Part shown: positions 1 through 8,007 of the stretch, piece after piece
How the letters are laid out: every line of letters begins with the position of its first letter
Position numbering within the stretch: the stretch's first letter is position 1
Source: an uncultured Clostridia bacterium
Lineage (GTDB): Bacteria; Bacillota; Clostridia; Christensenellales; Borkfalkiaceae
Reading direction: 5' to 3'
Assembly: GCA_934271275.1 (NCBI GenBank)
Contig: CAKQRD010000008.1
Span: forward strand, 62,001 to 126,000
DNA: 64,000 nt
The notes under the pieces: generated by a model
Databases searched by the model: none
What the model was told of the DNA's origin: nothing
What the model saw: the letters and a program-made list of their open reading frames with translations, nothing else
Position numbers and translations under genes: made by a program

Positions 1-213
1 AAGACTTATTGCCGCCGCCGCAATCAGGATTATTATCATAGGGTCTGCGAGTTGCTTTAAAAACCGCGCTATAAACGGCGTTTTTTTCTTTTCCGCAAGC
101 TTGTTTTCGCCTTTTGCGGCAAGTCTTTTTTCGGCTTCCGCCGAGGTCAGCCCGTTTTCCGCCGAGCCTACGAATTCGAGCGTTTCTTTTTCGCTCATAC
201 GGTAGAAATCCAT
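1..213 (-). CDS. Cation-transporting P-type ATPase, N-terminal fragment (probably Mn2+/Ca2+ type exporter)
   Basis: The gene reads leftwards and runs off the window edge, so only 71 codons are visible. It starts at 213 with ATG, preceded by a strong AGGAGG ribosome binding site at about 219-224. The residues GLTSAEAEKRLAAKGEN are the cation-transporter N-terminal domain of P2-type ATPases, followed by the start of the first membrane segment (residues about 57-71, DPMIIILIAAAAIS). Catalytic motifs (DKTG, TGES) lie outside the window. A yybP-ykoY-type Mn2+ riboswitch with terminator directly upstream makes manganese efflux the most likely role; that substrate assignment is inference from the leader, and a Ca2+ pump is the main alternative. 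Confidence 0.85.
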   Translation of the reverse strand, partial: MDFYRMSEKETLEFVGSAENGLTSAEAEKRLAAKGENKLAEKKKTPFIARFLKQLADPMIIILIAAAAISL

Positions 214-224
214 AAATTTCCTCC

Positions 225-266
225 TAAAAAAATAACCCGCGCAGTCTTTCGTAAAAGATGCGCGAG
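225..266 (-). terminator. Intrinsic terminator, expression platform of the Mn2+ riboswitch
   Basis: On the minus strand CTCGCGCA (266-259) pairs with TGCGCGGG (243-236), and a run of T follows (235-226). The ribosome binding site of the ATPase gene comes directly after. The left arm contains the CTCG that also forms the 3' half of the riboswitch closing helix, so the closing helix and the terminator are mutually exclusive. Ligand binding should therefore favour read-through. Confidence 0.8.
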
Positions 267-365
267 TCTCGTTTTCTATAACAATACCGGGCGGGGTTGC
301 CGCCGGGAAACTGTCGGTAATTGTGCCGCTACCGAGCTTTCGGTCGCGTAAACTACTCCCTCTCG
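262..365 (-). promoter_or_regulatory. yybP-ykoY-type manganese riboswitch aptamer
   Basis: Read on the minus strand, the leader opens with CGAG then AGGGAGTAG, the conserved 5' loop of the yybP-ykoY family (GGGGAGUAG). It closes with AACGAGA followed by CTCG, matching the family's 3' loop (AGCAAGA). CGAG (365-362) and CTCG (266-263) form the closing helix. Between them are two GC-rich helices, including ACAAT/ATTGT. Known members bind Mn2+ and switch on Mn exporters, including P-type ATPases, which agrees with the gene downstream. The match is from memory of the consensus; a covariance-model search (RF00080) would settle it. Confidence 0.75.
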
Positions 366-380
366 ATTAAGTTCAAATAA

Positions 381-409
381 ATTATATCCTCCGAAACGCT
401 TTTTGTCAA
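381..409 (-). promoter_or_regulatory. Sigma-A promoter for the riboswitch/ATPase transcript
   Basis: On the minus strand TTGACA (409-404) and TATAAT (386-381) are separated by 17 bp, a perfect consensus promoter. Transcription would start near 374, just before the riboswitch. Confidence 0.9.
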
Positions 410-429
410 CGGATTTTTTGTTCTTTCCC

Positions 430-457
430 TTGACTATTTATTTTATTATGGTAAAAT
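430..457 (+). promoter_or_regulatory. Sigma-A promoter for the GH20 gene
   Basis: TTGACT (430-435) and TAAAAT (452-457) with a 16-bp spacer, ending 34 bp before the start codon at 492. It is divergent from the ATPase promoter. Confidence 0.75.
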
Positions 458-491
458 ATTAACGGAAATAAAACCAAAGGAATTCTAAATT

Positions 492-2402
492 ATGAAAATT
501 AAATTCAATATTCCCGAAGAGCTTTCAAAAGGCGTTAAGATTCTTTCCGAAAAAGGCTACGGCGCGGAAATTGCGGAGAACGGCTATCCCGTTTCCGCGG
601 TGAAAAAAGCGGGGCTTAACGGCTTTAAGATAGAAGCGGATAATAACGGCGCGGTGATTTATTACGACGAAATTTCCCGTTTTTTCTACGCCCTTTCTCA
701 CGTTATAGAAAAGGGCGGCGCGGCGTTTAACCTCGAAAAGCACACCGAAGCGGAACGCGTGGGGCTTATGCGCGACTGCGCGAGAAACGCCGTTCTTTCG
801 GTAAAAGGCGCAAAAGACCTCGTGGCCGTTCTCGCTCTCACGGGGTATAACTATCTGGAGCTTTACGCCGAAGACCTTATGGAGATAGAAAAATATCCCC
901 AGCTCGGACAGGCGCGCGGAAGATATAAGGGCGCGGAAATAAAAGAGATAGTCTCTTACGCGGCGGCGTTCGGGGTGGAGCTCGTGCCGTGTATACAGAC
1001 CTTGGCGCACCTTCCCGCAATCTTTTTGTGGGACGCGTTTGAAGACGTTCACGACAGAGACGACATTCTGCTTGCGGACGAGGAAAAAACTTACGAGTTT
1101 ATAGACGATATTTTGGAGTTCTGCGAAAAGAATTTCACTTCCCGCCGCATAAATATCGGTATGGACGAAGCGCACGCGATGTTCCTCGGAAAATACCTTG
1201 ATAAGCACGGTTACGTCGCTAACCGCGCGGAAGTGTTTATGCGCCACTTAAACCGCGTTCTGGAACTTTGCAGAAAGCACGGCTTTAAGCCCGCCATGTG
1301 GAGCGATATGATATTCAAGGCGGCTTTGGGCGGAAACGATCCCGCGGCTTATACCAATTTGAAAGGCAAAAAGTTCGATCCCGAATTTATAAAGAATTTC
1401 CCGAAAGACGTTACGATTATTTACTGGGATTACTATAACCTTAACAAGAAGGCTTACGACGAAAATTTCAGACGGCATTTCGAGATTACGGATAACGTTA
1501 TGTTCGCGGGGGGCGTGTGGACGTGGGTAGGATTTGCTCCGCTCAACACCACCGCCGAAAAATCGACCGACGTTGCGGTTCAAAGCTTTTTAGGGCGCGG
1601 GTGTAAAGATTTTCTTCTCACCGCTTGGGGAGATATGGGCGGAGAAACCTCCACGCTCGCCGCGTTGTCTTCGATTGCATATGCGGCGGAAAGATTATAC
1701 GGCGCGAACGGCTCGCTCGCGAAGGAGCTTAACGCAAGACTTGCCGCGTTGTTCGGTAATTCTTACGCGGATTTTAAGAACACGGAAAACCTCAATAAAC
1801 CTTATAAAACGACTGACAGCGAGTTCGGCGGCAGAAAGAAAACGGATATAACCAACGTGGCGAAATACGCGCTTTATAACGATCCGCTCATAGGCAAGGC
1901 GGACGCGCACGTCGTTCCCGAGATGTCCGAATGTTATAAAAAGTGCGCGAGAGAGATGAAACGCGCGGCGAATAAGCGCGGGGCGTTCTCGTATATATTC
2001 GAAACGCTTTACCGCCTGGCGGATTTGCTTTCCGTAAAAGCCACGCTCGGCAGAGATATTTATTCGGCGTATCACGCGGGAGATAAGGAAACTCTTAAAG
2101 AGATTGCGAATAAGCGTATTCCGCTCGTTATAAAAAAGACGAGGACTTTTTACGAAGCGCACAGAACGCAATGGCTTACCGAGAACAAGTCGATAGGCTT
2201 TGAGATTTCGGATATAAGAATAGGCGGACTTATAATGAGATTAGAAGAAGCAAAGAGAGTAATAAACGACTATATCGAAGGAAAGACGGAAAAAATAGAG
2301 GAATTAGAGCAGCCGCGCCTGCCGCTTGCGCAGAATCTTCGCGACGGCGACGCGGCGTGCTGCCAGAGCTATCCCGTCCTTATGTCGAGTTCGATTTTAT
2401 AA
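492..2402 (+). CDS. Glycoside hydrolase family 20 exo-beta-N-acetylhexosaminidase
   Basis: The 636-residue protein should remove terminal beta-linked GlcNAc or GalNAc. A small alpha/beta N-terminal domain (about 1-85) precedes the GH20 TIM barrel. The barrel carries the family signature NIGMDEAH at 221-228; D225 and E226 are the expected substrate-assisted catalytic pair. Other family-like motifs are GYNYLELYAEDL near 118-129 and the aromatic WSDM near 267. There is no signal peptide, so the enzyme is probably cytoplasmic and acts on imported oligosaccharides, as GH20C-like enzymes do. It is transcribed alone from its own promoter. Subfamily and linkage specificity are not resolved. Confidence 0.88.
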   Translation: MKIKFNIPEELSKGVKILSEKGYGAEIAENGYPVSAVKKAGLNGFKIEADNNGAVIYYDEISRFFYALSHVIEKGGAAFNLEKHTEAERVGLMRDCARNAVLSVKGAKDLVAVLALTGYNYLELYAEDLMEIEKYPQLGQARGRYKGAEIKEIVSYAAAFGVELVPCIQTLAHLPAIFLWDAFEDVHDRDDILLADEEKTYEFIDDILEFCEKNFTSRRINIGMDEAHAMFLGKYLDKHGYVANRAEVFMRHLNRVLELCRKHGFKPAMWSDMIFKAALGGNDPAAYTNLKGKKFDPEFIKNFPKDVTIIYWDYYNLNKKAYDENFRRHFEITDNVMFAGGVWTWVGFAPLNTTAEKSTDVAVQSFLGRGCKDFLLTAWGDMGGETSTLAALSSIAYAAERLYGANGSLAKELNARLAALFGNSYADFKNTENLNKPYKTTDSEFGGRKKTDITNVAKYALYNDPLIGKADAHVVPEMSECYKKCAREMKRAANKRGAFSYIFETLYRLADLLSVKATLGRDIYSAYHAGDKETLKEIANKRIPLVIKKTRTFYEAHRTQWLTENKSIGFEISDIRIGGLIMRLEEAKRVINDYIEGKTEKIEELEQPRLPLAQNLRDGDAACCQSYPVLMSSSIL

Positions 2403-2480
2403 AAAACAGAGCGAAAAGCAATATAAAACGACAAGCGCGAGCCTGTGTATTGCAAGATGAAAGCACGGGTAACCTATTGT

Positions 2481-2705
2481 CTGCCCCTTAAAGAATAAGG
2501 GGCAAAGTTAGTGTGAGGTATGCGCGATAGTTATGTGGGGTTTTTGAGGAGTTTTTGGAAAAGGGGTAAGTCCGAAAGGGGAAAAACGAATTCGGAAAAC
2601 AGTTTTGCCCCTTTCGGAAAAAAGAAAAACAAAAGAACGGACACTTCTCTGCTACGCTACGAAACACAAACGTAGAGGAAAACTGTTCTTCCCCTCTTGC
2701 AAAGA
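2481..2705 (+). repeat. Dispersed intergenic repeat (composite type, copy 1)
   Basis: This stretch starts with the hairpin TGCCCCTT-AAAGAAT-AAGGGGCA and continues through GAGGAGTTTTTGGAAAAGGGG and a segment with ACAGTTTTGCCCCTTT and AACTGTTCTTCCCC. The same order of blocks, with many base changes, recurs near 49874-49970 and 50306-50605. An open frame on the minus strand here (2488-2859) is Phe/Ser-rich low-complexity sequence read from the repeat, and I do not call it a gene. Otherwise the 2403-2879 gap holds only the promoter of the next gene. Confidence 0.75.
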
Positions 2706-2816
2706 AGAAAAATAATTTCTGCCATTTTAAGCTATGCTCGCAAAGCCTATCCCGCGAAGAATCCCGAAAGTTAAAAATTTTCCGTATTATCGGGCGGCAA
2801 AACGCCCATAATAAGG

Positions 2817-2845
2817 TTGACAAATCGCCGCGATTGCGGTAAACT
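2817..2845 (+). promoter_or_regulatory. Sigma-A promoter for the alcohol dehydrogenase
   Basis: TTGACA (2817-2822), 17-bp spacer, TAAACT (2840-2845); the start codon is at 2880 with AAAGGAG in front. Confidence 0.8.
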
Positions 2846-2879
2846 TTAAGAAAAAACACTAATAAAGGAGATAATTTTT

Positions 2880-4055
2880 ATGGCAAGAATGATTTTGAAC
2901 GAAACCGCTTATTTCGGCGCGGGTTGTAGATCCGAACTCGCTCCCGAACTTATTAAACGCGGAATGAAAAAAGCGTTCATCGTGACGGGCGCAACCCTGT
3001 TAAAGCACGGCGTGGTTAAAATGGTAACCGACGTTTTGGACGAAGCGGGCGTTACCTATTCCATATTTACCGACATAAAGGCTAACCCCACCATAGAAAA
3101 CGTTAAGGCGGGACTTAAAGCGTTTAACGAATGTAAGCCGGACGTTATTATAGCGATCGGCGGTGGTAGCAACATGGATACGGCAAAAGCCATAGGCGTT
3201 ATCGTTACCAACCCCGAATTTGCGGACGTCAAGAGCCTCGAGGGCGTTGCGGACACCAAAAATAAATCTTTCCCGCTCGTATGCTTTGCGACTACCGCGG
3301 GTACGGCGGCGGAAGTCACCATCAACTACGTCATAACCGACGAAGAAGCGGGCAGAAAACTCGTCTGCGTAGACGCGAACGACATTCCTATGATAGCGTT
3401 TAACGACGCGGAAATGATGACGAGTATGCCGAAAGGGCTTACCGCGGCTACGGGTATGGACGCGCTTACCCACGCGATAGAGGGTTATATCACGCCGGGC
3501 GCGAACCCCGTTTCCGAAATGATGAGCTGGAACGCGATTAAGTTCATTTCCGAAAATCTCCGCGCGGCGGTTAAGGACGGAAACGACCTTAAAGCGAGAG
3601 AGGGTATGGCGTACGGCTCTTACATTGCGGGTATGGCGTTCTCCAACGTCGGACTCGGCATAGTACACTCTATGGCACACCCGCTCGGCGCGCGTTTCGA
3701 CGTGGCGCACGGCGTTGCCAACGCCGTTCTTCTTCCTTACGTTATGGAATACAATAAATGCGCGGCGAAAAAGAAATACGGCGATATAGCAAGGGCTATG
3801 GGCGTAGACGTTAAGGGCATGACCGAGGACGAAGCGGCGGACGCGGCTATCGCGGCGGTTAAAAAGCTCGCGAGAGACGTCGATATTCCCGAAACCGTCA
3901 AGGAGCTTAAAGACAAGGCTACGGGCGAATCGCTTATTAAAGAGAGCGATCTTCCGATGCTCGCGGAAGACGCGTTCAGAGATCCCTGCACGGGCGGCAA
4001 TCCGAGAAAGACCTGCGTAGCGGATATTCTCGAAATATATAAAACCGCGTATTGA
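2880..4055 (+). CDS. Iron-containing alcohol dehydrogenase (NAD(P)-dependent, group III)
   Basis: The 391-residue protein interconverts alcohols and aldehydes or ketones. The Rossmann-like half carries GGGSNMDTAKAIG (94-106), the family's nucleotide-binding signature. The helical half carries TGMDALTHAIEGY and IVHSMAHPLGA...HG. By alignment with FucO-type enzymes D194, H198, H263 and H277 are the expected metal ligands, and all are present. Length is normal for the family. It is monocistronic, with a strong promoter and AAAGGAG site, and a GC-rich hairpin downstream. The substrate (butanol, 1,3-propanediol, lactaldehyde and so on) cannot be assigned from sequence. Confidence 0.92.
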   Translation: MARMILNETAYFGAGCRSELAPELIKRGMKKAFIVTGATLLKHGVVKMVTDVLDEAGVTYSIFTDIKANPTIENVKAGLKAFNECKPDVIIAIGGGSNMDTAKAIGVIVTNPEFADVKSLEGVADTKNKSFPLVCFATTAGTAAEVTINYVITDEEAGRKLVCVDANDIPMIAFNDAEMMTSMPKGLTAATGMDALTHAIEGYITPGANPVSEMMSWNAIKFISENLRAAVKDGNDLKAREGMAYGSYIAGMAFSNVGLGIVHSMAHPLGARFDVAHGVANAVLLPYVMEYNKCAAKKKYGDIARAMGVDVKGMTEDEAADAAIAAVKKLARDVDIPETVKELKDKATGESLIKESDLPMLAEDAFRDPCTGGNPRKTCVADILEIYKTAY

Positions 4056-4077
4056 AAAAACTTTAAATAAACGGGGT

Positions 4078-4113
4078 TTTGCCCGCGCGCCCCGAGGCGC
4101 GCGGGCAAACCTT
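4078..4113 (+). terminator. Strong hairpin after the alcohol dehydrogenase, terminator-like
   Basis: TTTGCCCGCGCGCC (4078-4091) and GGCGCGCGGGCAAA (4096-4109) form a perfect 14-bp stem with a 4-nt loop. Only CCTTT follows, so termination is likely but not certain. Confidence 0.6.
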
Positions 4114-4157
4114 TAATAAAGAGAAAAACCGAAAAGAAAAACCGAGGAGAAGGAAAA

Positions 4158-5780
4158 ATGAAAACAAAAACGAGAGACAGAAGCCTTTTGAGCCGCGCGC
4201 TTCGCGTGACTTTCAATAAGCATACTCTCGTTGCCTTTCTTATCCTTTTACAGGTCGCGGCGCTCGTGTACGCTGTCGTCGCGCGGGGAATATATTCCGC
4301 GGTGTTTCTCGGGGTATGCCAGCTCGTCGGGTTTATCGTTTCGGTGCATATAATAGTCAAACGCGGCAAAAGCGCGTATAAATTCGTCTGGCTGTTTACC
4401 GTTATAACCCTGCCTATCTTCGGCACGCTGTTTTATATCATATTCTATCGTCAGTCATCGTCGAAGCGTTTTTCGAGAAGAGTGAAAAACTCCGAGTTTT
4501 TTATGCGCGAGGACGGGTTCTCTCTCGTTAAAAGCGACGGCGAAGAAGCGAAAAAAGCTTTTCCCGAATACGGTTCGGACGTAAATTATCTCGAACAAAG
4601 CGCGGGCTTTCCCGTTTTCGGGAACGCGGAAGCGGAATACCTTAAAACGGGCGAAATTTTTTACGAAAGGCTTCTCGAAGAGCTGAAAAAAGCCGAAAAG
4701 TATATATTTCTGGAATTTTTCATTATCCGCGAAGGCGAAATGTGGCAGGGCATTTACGATATTCTGAAAGAAAAGGCGAAGGACGGCGTGACCGTCAAGG
4801 TGCTTTACGACGATATAGGCAGTCTTAAAGATTTGCCCGAAAAATTCCGCGCCGACCTAAAAAAACACGACATAGAATGCGCGGTTTTCAACGCGTTCAA
4901 GCCGTTTTTGCTTTCCGTGCAGAACAACCGCGACCACAGAAAAATAGTTTCGATAGACGGCAGAACCGCGTTCACGGGCGGCGTGAATATCGCGGACGAA
5001 TACATCAACAAAATCAACCGCTTCGGTCACTGGAAGGACGCGGGCGTTATGCTCCGCGGCAAAGCCGCTTGGAGTCTTACCGCGATGTTTTTGCAAAACT
5101 ACGAGATAGCGACAAAAACCCGTCCCGATTATTCGCGGTTTTTCCCCGCGGATTTCGGGGACGAAGCTGAAAAAGCGACTGCGGAAACGGAAAACGCGAA
5201 GAGCGGAAAAGTTGACTCGCGCGAGGTTTTTAAACGGGAATTTTTTCAGCCGTATACGGACAGCCCGACCGATAACGAAGAGGTTGGCGAACACGTATAT
5301 CTGCAAACCGTTTATTCCGCAAAAAAGTATCTTTATATAACCACGCCGTACCTTATTATAGACGGCAGAATGACTGACGCGCTTATTCTTGCGGCGAAAA
5401 GCGGCGTTGACGTGAGAATCATAACCCCCGGTCACGGCGACAAAAAATTCGTGCATAACGTAACGCGGTCTTATTACAAGCAGCTCATAGAGGGCGGCGT
5501 TAAAATTTACGAATATTCGAGGGGCTTTATTCATTCCAAAACTTTCGTGGCGGACGATAAAGTGGCGATAGTCGGCACGACTAACCTCGATTACAGGAGT
5601 TTATATCTGCATTTCGAGTGCGGAGTGGCGGCTTACGGACAAAAATTCGCAACCTCGGTGAAAGAAGATTTTTGCGAAGTCCTTAAAGTTTGCAAGCCGA
5701 TTTCCGCAGAAGATTGCAAAGAGAACGCGTTCAAAAGAATTTATACCGCGTTTTTACGCCTGTTCGCGCCGCTTATGTAA
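4158..5780 (+). CDS. cls: Cardiolipin synthase (phospholipase D superfamily)
   Basis: The 540-residue membrane protein joins two phosphatidylglycerols to give cardiolipin plus glycerol. Two hydrophobic segments near residues 20-65 and one near 75-97 anchor it. Two HKD half-sites follow: HRKIVSID starting at H260 and HSKTFVADD starting at H459, each followed by the GG/GTTN-type turn (TGGVNIADEY, GTTNLDYRS). Length is slightly above the usual 480-510, because of an acidic insertion near 335-360 (EAEKATAETENAKSGK). The start follows GAGGAGAAGG. It appears to be a single-gene unit ending in a bidirectional terminator. Confidence 0.92.
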   Translation: MKTKTRDRSLLSRALRVTFNKHTLVAFLILLQVAALVYAVVARGIYSAVFLGVCQLVGFIVSVHIIVKRGKSAYKFVWLFTVITLPIFGTLFYIIFYRQSSSKRFSRRVKNSEFFMREDGFSLVKSDGEEAKKAFPEYGSDVNYLEQSAGFPVFGNAEAEYLKTGEIFYERLLEELKKAEKYIFLEFFIIREGEMWQGIYDILKEKAKDGVTVKVLYDDIGSLKDLPEKFRADLKKHDIECAVFNAFKPFLLSVQNNRDHRKIVSIDGRTAFTGGVNIADEYINKINRFGHWKDAGVMLRGKAAWSLTAMFLQNYEIATKTRPDYSRFFPADFGDEAEKATAETENAKSGKVDSREVFKREFFQPYTDSPTDNEEVGEHVYLQTVYSAKKYLYITTPYLIIDGRMTDALILAAKSGVDVRIITPGHGDKKFVHNVTRSYYKQLIEGGVKIYEYSRGFIHSKTFVADDKVAIVGTTNLDYRSLYLHFECGVAAYGQKFATSVKEDFCEVLKVCKPISAEDCKENAFKRIYTAFLRLFAPLM

Positions 5781-5842
5781 AGGATAACCGTCTTTTTTAC
5801 GGAAAAGGCTTTTGCGTAAAGAATAAATTCAAAAATAAAAAA

Positions 5843-5885
5843 CGGCTTCGTAAAGGCGAAAATCCTTTAACGAAGCCGCTTTTTT
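5843..5885. terminator. Bidirectional terminator between cls and the DUF975 gene
   Basis: CGGCTTCG (5843-5850) pairs with CGAAGCCG (5871-5878), with an inner AAAGG/CCTTT extension. A T run follows on the plus strand (5880-5885) and an A-rich run lies to the left (5831-5842), which gives a T run on the minus strand. It serves the converging genes cls and 5898-6614. Confidence 0.85.
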
Positions 5886-5897
5886 CGGCGTTAAAAA

Positions 5898-6614
5898 TCA
5901 GTTTAATTCTTCAAACGGTTCTTCGGCGGTTTTTTCTTCCGCGTCGCTCGCGGCTTCGTTTTCGTTCGTGCCGAAAGAATTTCCGCGATTATCGTCCTGC
6001 TCCTTTATGAGGTCTCTGTAAAATTCCGCTTCCGCGCATTTGACGTACGGTACAACCCAGAACATAAGTATGCCGCAGGTGATTATGCCGAGAAGATACC
6101 AGCCGATAAAACTGAATCTCAAACAGAACAATCTCCACTTGTTGCCGTTCATCATCGCGATGGATTTTTCTCTCGCCTGATCCTGCGTAAGCTCGGGATT
6201 GTCGGCAAGAAGATAAAAACTCATAGAATACGAAAGCTCTTTGACGATACCGGGAATGACGAAAAGCAGCGACCACAGGAATATGAAAATCGAGTTCACA
6301 AGTCCGAGCAGGAACGCGTTCACGAAATTTTTGAACCCGTCGAATGTCATTTCGATAGTCACGTCTTTGCCGCGCATAACGTTAAGAGCGATTTTGTTCT
6401 GCGACAGCTCGAACGGTCCGTTCAGCACCAGCGCGGCTATCGTGCCGAGCGATGTAAAGCAAACCGTGGTAAAGTTGCCGGAGCTAATCGTCGTGTAAGA
6501 CGAGGTGCATACCCCGAGTATAAGCGATACTATAAAAGTAACGAGTGCGAGAGTCGCCCATTTGCCCGTCATTTTGGCGCGGGCGGAGCTTCTGAAATCT
6601 TCTGCAAATTTCAT
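5898..6614 (-). CDS. DUF975 family integral membrane protein
   Basis: The 238-residue protein has about five to six hydrophobic segments (roughly 18-40, 52-68, 95-125, 170-195) and an acidic cytoplasmic tail (200-238, rich in E and N). The stretch FVIPGIVKELSYSMSFYLLAD and the later GWYLLGIITCGILMFWVVPY followed by AEFYRDL are typical of DUF975, a family of unknown function common in Clostridia. The start at 6614 has GAAGGAGA upstream, and a consensus promoter lies at 6658-6686. No function is proposed. Confidence 0.85.
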   Translation of the reverse strand: MKFAEDFRSSARAKMTGKWATLALVTFIVSLILGVCTSSYTTISSGNFTTVCFTSLGTIAALVLNGPFELSQNKIALNVMRGKDVTIEMTFDGFKNFVNAFLLGLVNSIFIFLWSLLFVIPGIVKELSYSMSFYLLADNPELTQDQAREKSIAMMNGNKWRLFCLRFSFIGWYLLGIITCGILMFWVVPYVKCAEAEFYRDLIKEQDDNRGNSFGTNENEAASDAEEKTAEEPFEELN

Positions 6615-6657
6615 TATAAAAAATCTCCTTCTTTTCCTTTTCGGAAAATACGCTTAA

Positions 6658-6686
6658 AGTATACTTTCGATTGTTCCGTTTGTCAA
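6658..6686 (-). promoter_or_regulatory. Sigma-A promoter for the DUF975 gene
   Basis: On the minus strand TTGACA (6686-6681) and TATACT (6663-6658) with a 17-bp spacer. Confidence 0.88.
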
Positions 6687-6742
6687 GAGAAACGATAAAA
6701 TTAACCCGAAATTCGTGGTTTTATATTTTTCGGTTTATGTTT

Positions 6743-7897
6743 TCATATTTTAAAAACCGAAAAGTTTTTATCGAGCAGGGTATAAGCTCCGCTTTCCGCG
6801 TTGGTGATAAGCGTTTTTTCTTCTCCCGTTATCGCCGCGACGAAAATTATCGCCCCTTCGAGTTCTGGCGCGCTTAAAAGCTCGTTTATCGCCGTCACGA
6901 GCGGACTTTTTGCGCCCGCTTCCGAAGAAAAATCTTTCGTCATAAGCGCGGTCGTCGCCGCGTCGAGAAACGCCCCGCAGAATTTATTTCCGCCGCCTAT
7001 CATCGTTACCTGCGCCACGCCCGTCGAGACGGGCTTTCCCGTTTTAGGATCGATAACGTGACAGTAATTTTCACCGTCGCGGGTATAAACTTTTTCGTAA
7101 TCTCCGCTCGTGGAAACCGAAAAATTCTTTCTGCCATTTATGCTTACGGTCAGCAGGTTTTCGCCCGATTTTCTCGGGTGACGCACGCCGAGCGAGGTCG
7201 AGCTTAAAATAAAAAGACTGCTTCTGCCCGCGTTTACGTATCCCGAAGCGTGCCCGAACCCTAAAAGAATTTTGCCCGCCTCGTCCGTCGCAAAACCTTT
7301 AAGCACGCCGCCGAACTCTATTTTAGTTCCGTCCGCTTTTTTAAGAACCGAAAATTTTCCGTCTTCTTCCGTCAAGGATATATTATTTAAGCCGATAACG
7401 CCGCTATTTAAAATTTCCGAAATCAGCTCCTCCGCGGGCGGGGAAAAATCCGCTACGGGAAAGGAGGGGTAAAAACCCCAAAGTTCGGACAGAGGAAGAA
7501 CGGTGGGATCGAATGCGCCGCCCGTAACCGCGTAAACTTTTTGCGAAATATCCAGAAGCGTTTTGCCGCGTTCGGAAATTTCCGTTTCTTCGCCCGCCGC
7601 CGCGCCGTTCAAAGCGTAAACGAACGAATCCTTTTCGGAAGCGGAAAACTCCTTTTCGAGCGAAGAAAACAGCTCGCGGAGTTTTTCTTCCTCGCCGCTT
7701 ACAAAAGGTTTGTCGGCAACTTCCGCGTGAATCGCCGTGTTCATCGCGTAAAAATCCGTCGCTTCTCCGCGCGGGGAAGAAGCGCATCCGCCGTCCCCGC
7801 CGTTTTCCGCGCCCGCCCCGTTTTTCCCGCAGCAGAAAAGCGGAAACGCTAATATAATCGCCGAAATAACGGCGGAAATTTTCGTAAGTTTTTTCAT
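6743..7897 (-). CDS. apbE: ApbE-family FAD:protein FMN transferase, lipoprotein
   Basis: The enzyme transfers FMN from FAD to Ser/Thr of target proteins outside the membrane (Rnf/Nqr-type subunits or extracellular flavoproteins). The N-terminus is a lipoprotein signal, with a hydrophobic run at about 8-20 ending in a double cysteine (23-24). Family motifs in order are TGGAFDPTVLPL, GGVLKGFATDEA, HVIDPKTGKPVSTG and FLDAATTALM. These cover the FAD-binding and Mg2+-binding parts of the ApbE fold. Length (384) is normal. No Rnf or flavoprotein target is in the window. The gene is divergent from the HprK-like gene. Confidence 0.9.
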   Translation of the reverse strand: MKKLTKISAVISAIILAFPLFCCGKNGAGAENGGDGGCASSPRGEATDFYAMNTAIHAEVADKPFVSGEEEKLRELFSSLEKEFSASEKDSFVYALNGAAAGEETEISERGKTLLDISQKVYAVTGGAFDPTVLPLSELWGFYPSFPVADFSPPAEELISEILNSGVIGLNNISLTEEDGKFSVLKKADGTKIEFGGVLKGFATDEAGKILLGFGHASGYVNAGRSSLFILSSTSLGVRHPRKSGENLLTVSINGRKNFSVSTSGDYEKVYTRDGENYCHVIDPKTGKPVSTGVAQVTMIGGGNKFCGAFLDAATTALMTKDFSSEAGAKSPLVTAINELLSAPELEGAIIFVAAITGEEKTLITNAESGAYTLLDKNFSVFKI

Positions 7898-7906
7898 ATC
7901 GTAAAT

Positions 7907-7935
7907 ATTATATATAATTTCGCGCGGAAAATCAA
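7907..7935 (-). promoter_or_regulatory. Sigma-A promoter for apbE
   Basis: On the minus strand TTGATT (7935-7930) and TATAAT (7912-7907) with a 17-bp spacer. The -10 is only 10 bp from the start codon at 7897, so the mRNA leader would be a few nucleotides at most. Confidence 0.7.
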
Positions 7936-7943
7936 TTTATATA

Positions 7944-7972
7944 TTGACAAAAAAACGCGTTTTTGCTAAAAT
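7944..7972 (+). promoter_or_regulatory. Sigma-A promoter for the HprK-like/PqqD unit
   Basis: TTGACA (7944-7949), 17-bp spacer, TAAAAT (7967-7972). The predicted start is near 7979. An ATG at 7981 opens an 8-codon frame (MKKTMKEG) whose TAA directly abuts the ATG of the next gene at 8008. Confidence 0.82.
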
Positions 7973-8007
7973 GGATAAGTATGAAAAAAACGATGAAGGA
8001 AGGGTAA

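Noticed and set aside
2488..2859. Minus-strand 123-codon frame rich in Phe and Ser
   Set aside because: It translates a dispersed repeat; related frames appear at the other copies with different lengths and no conserved protein.
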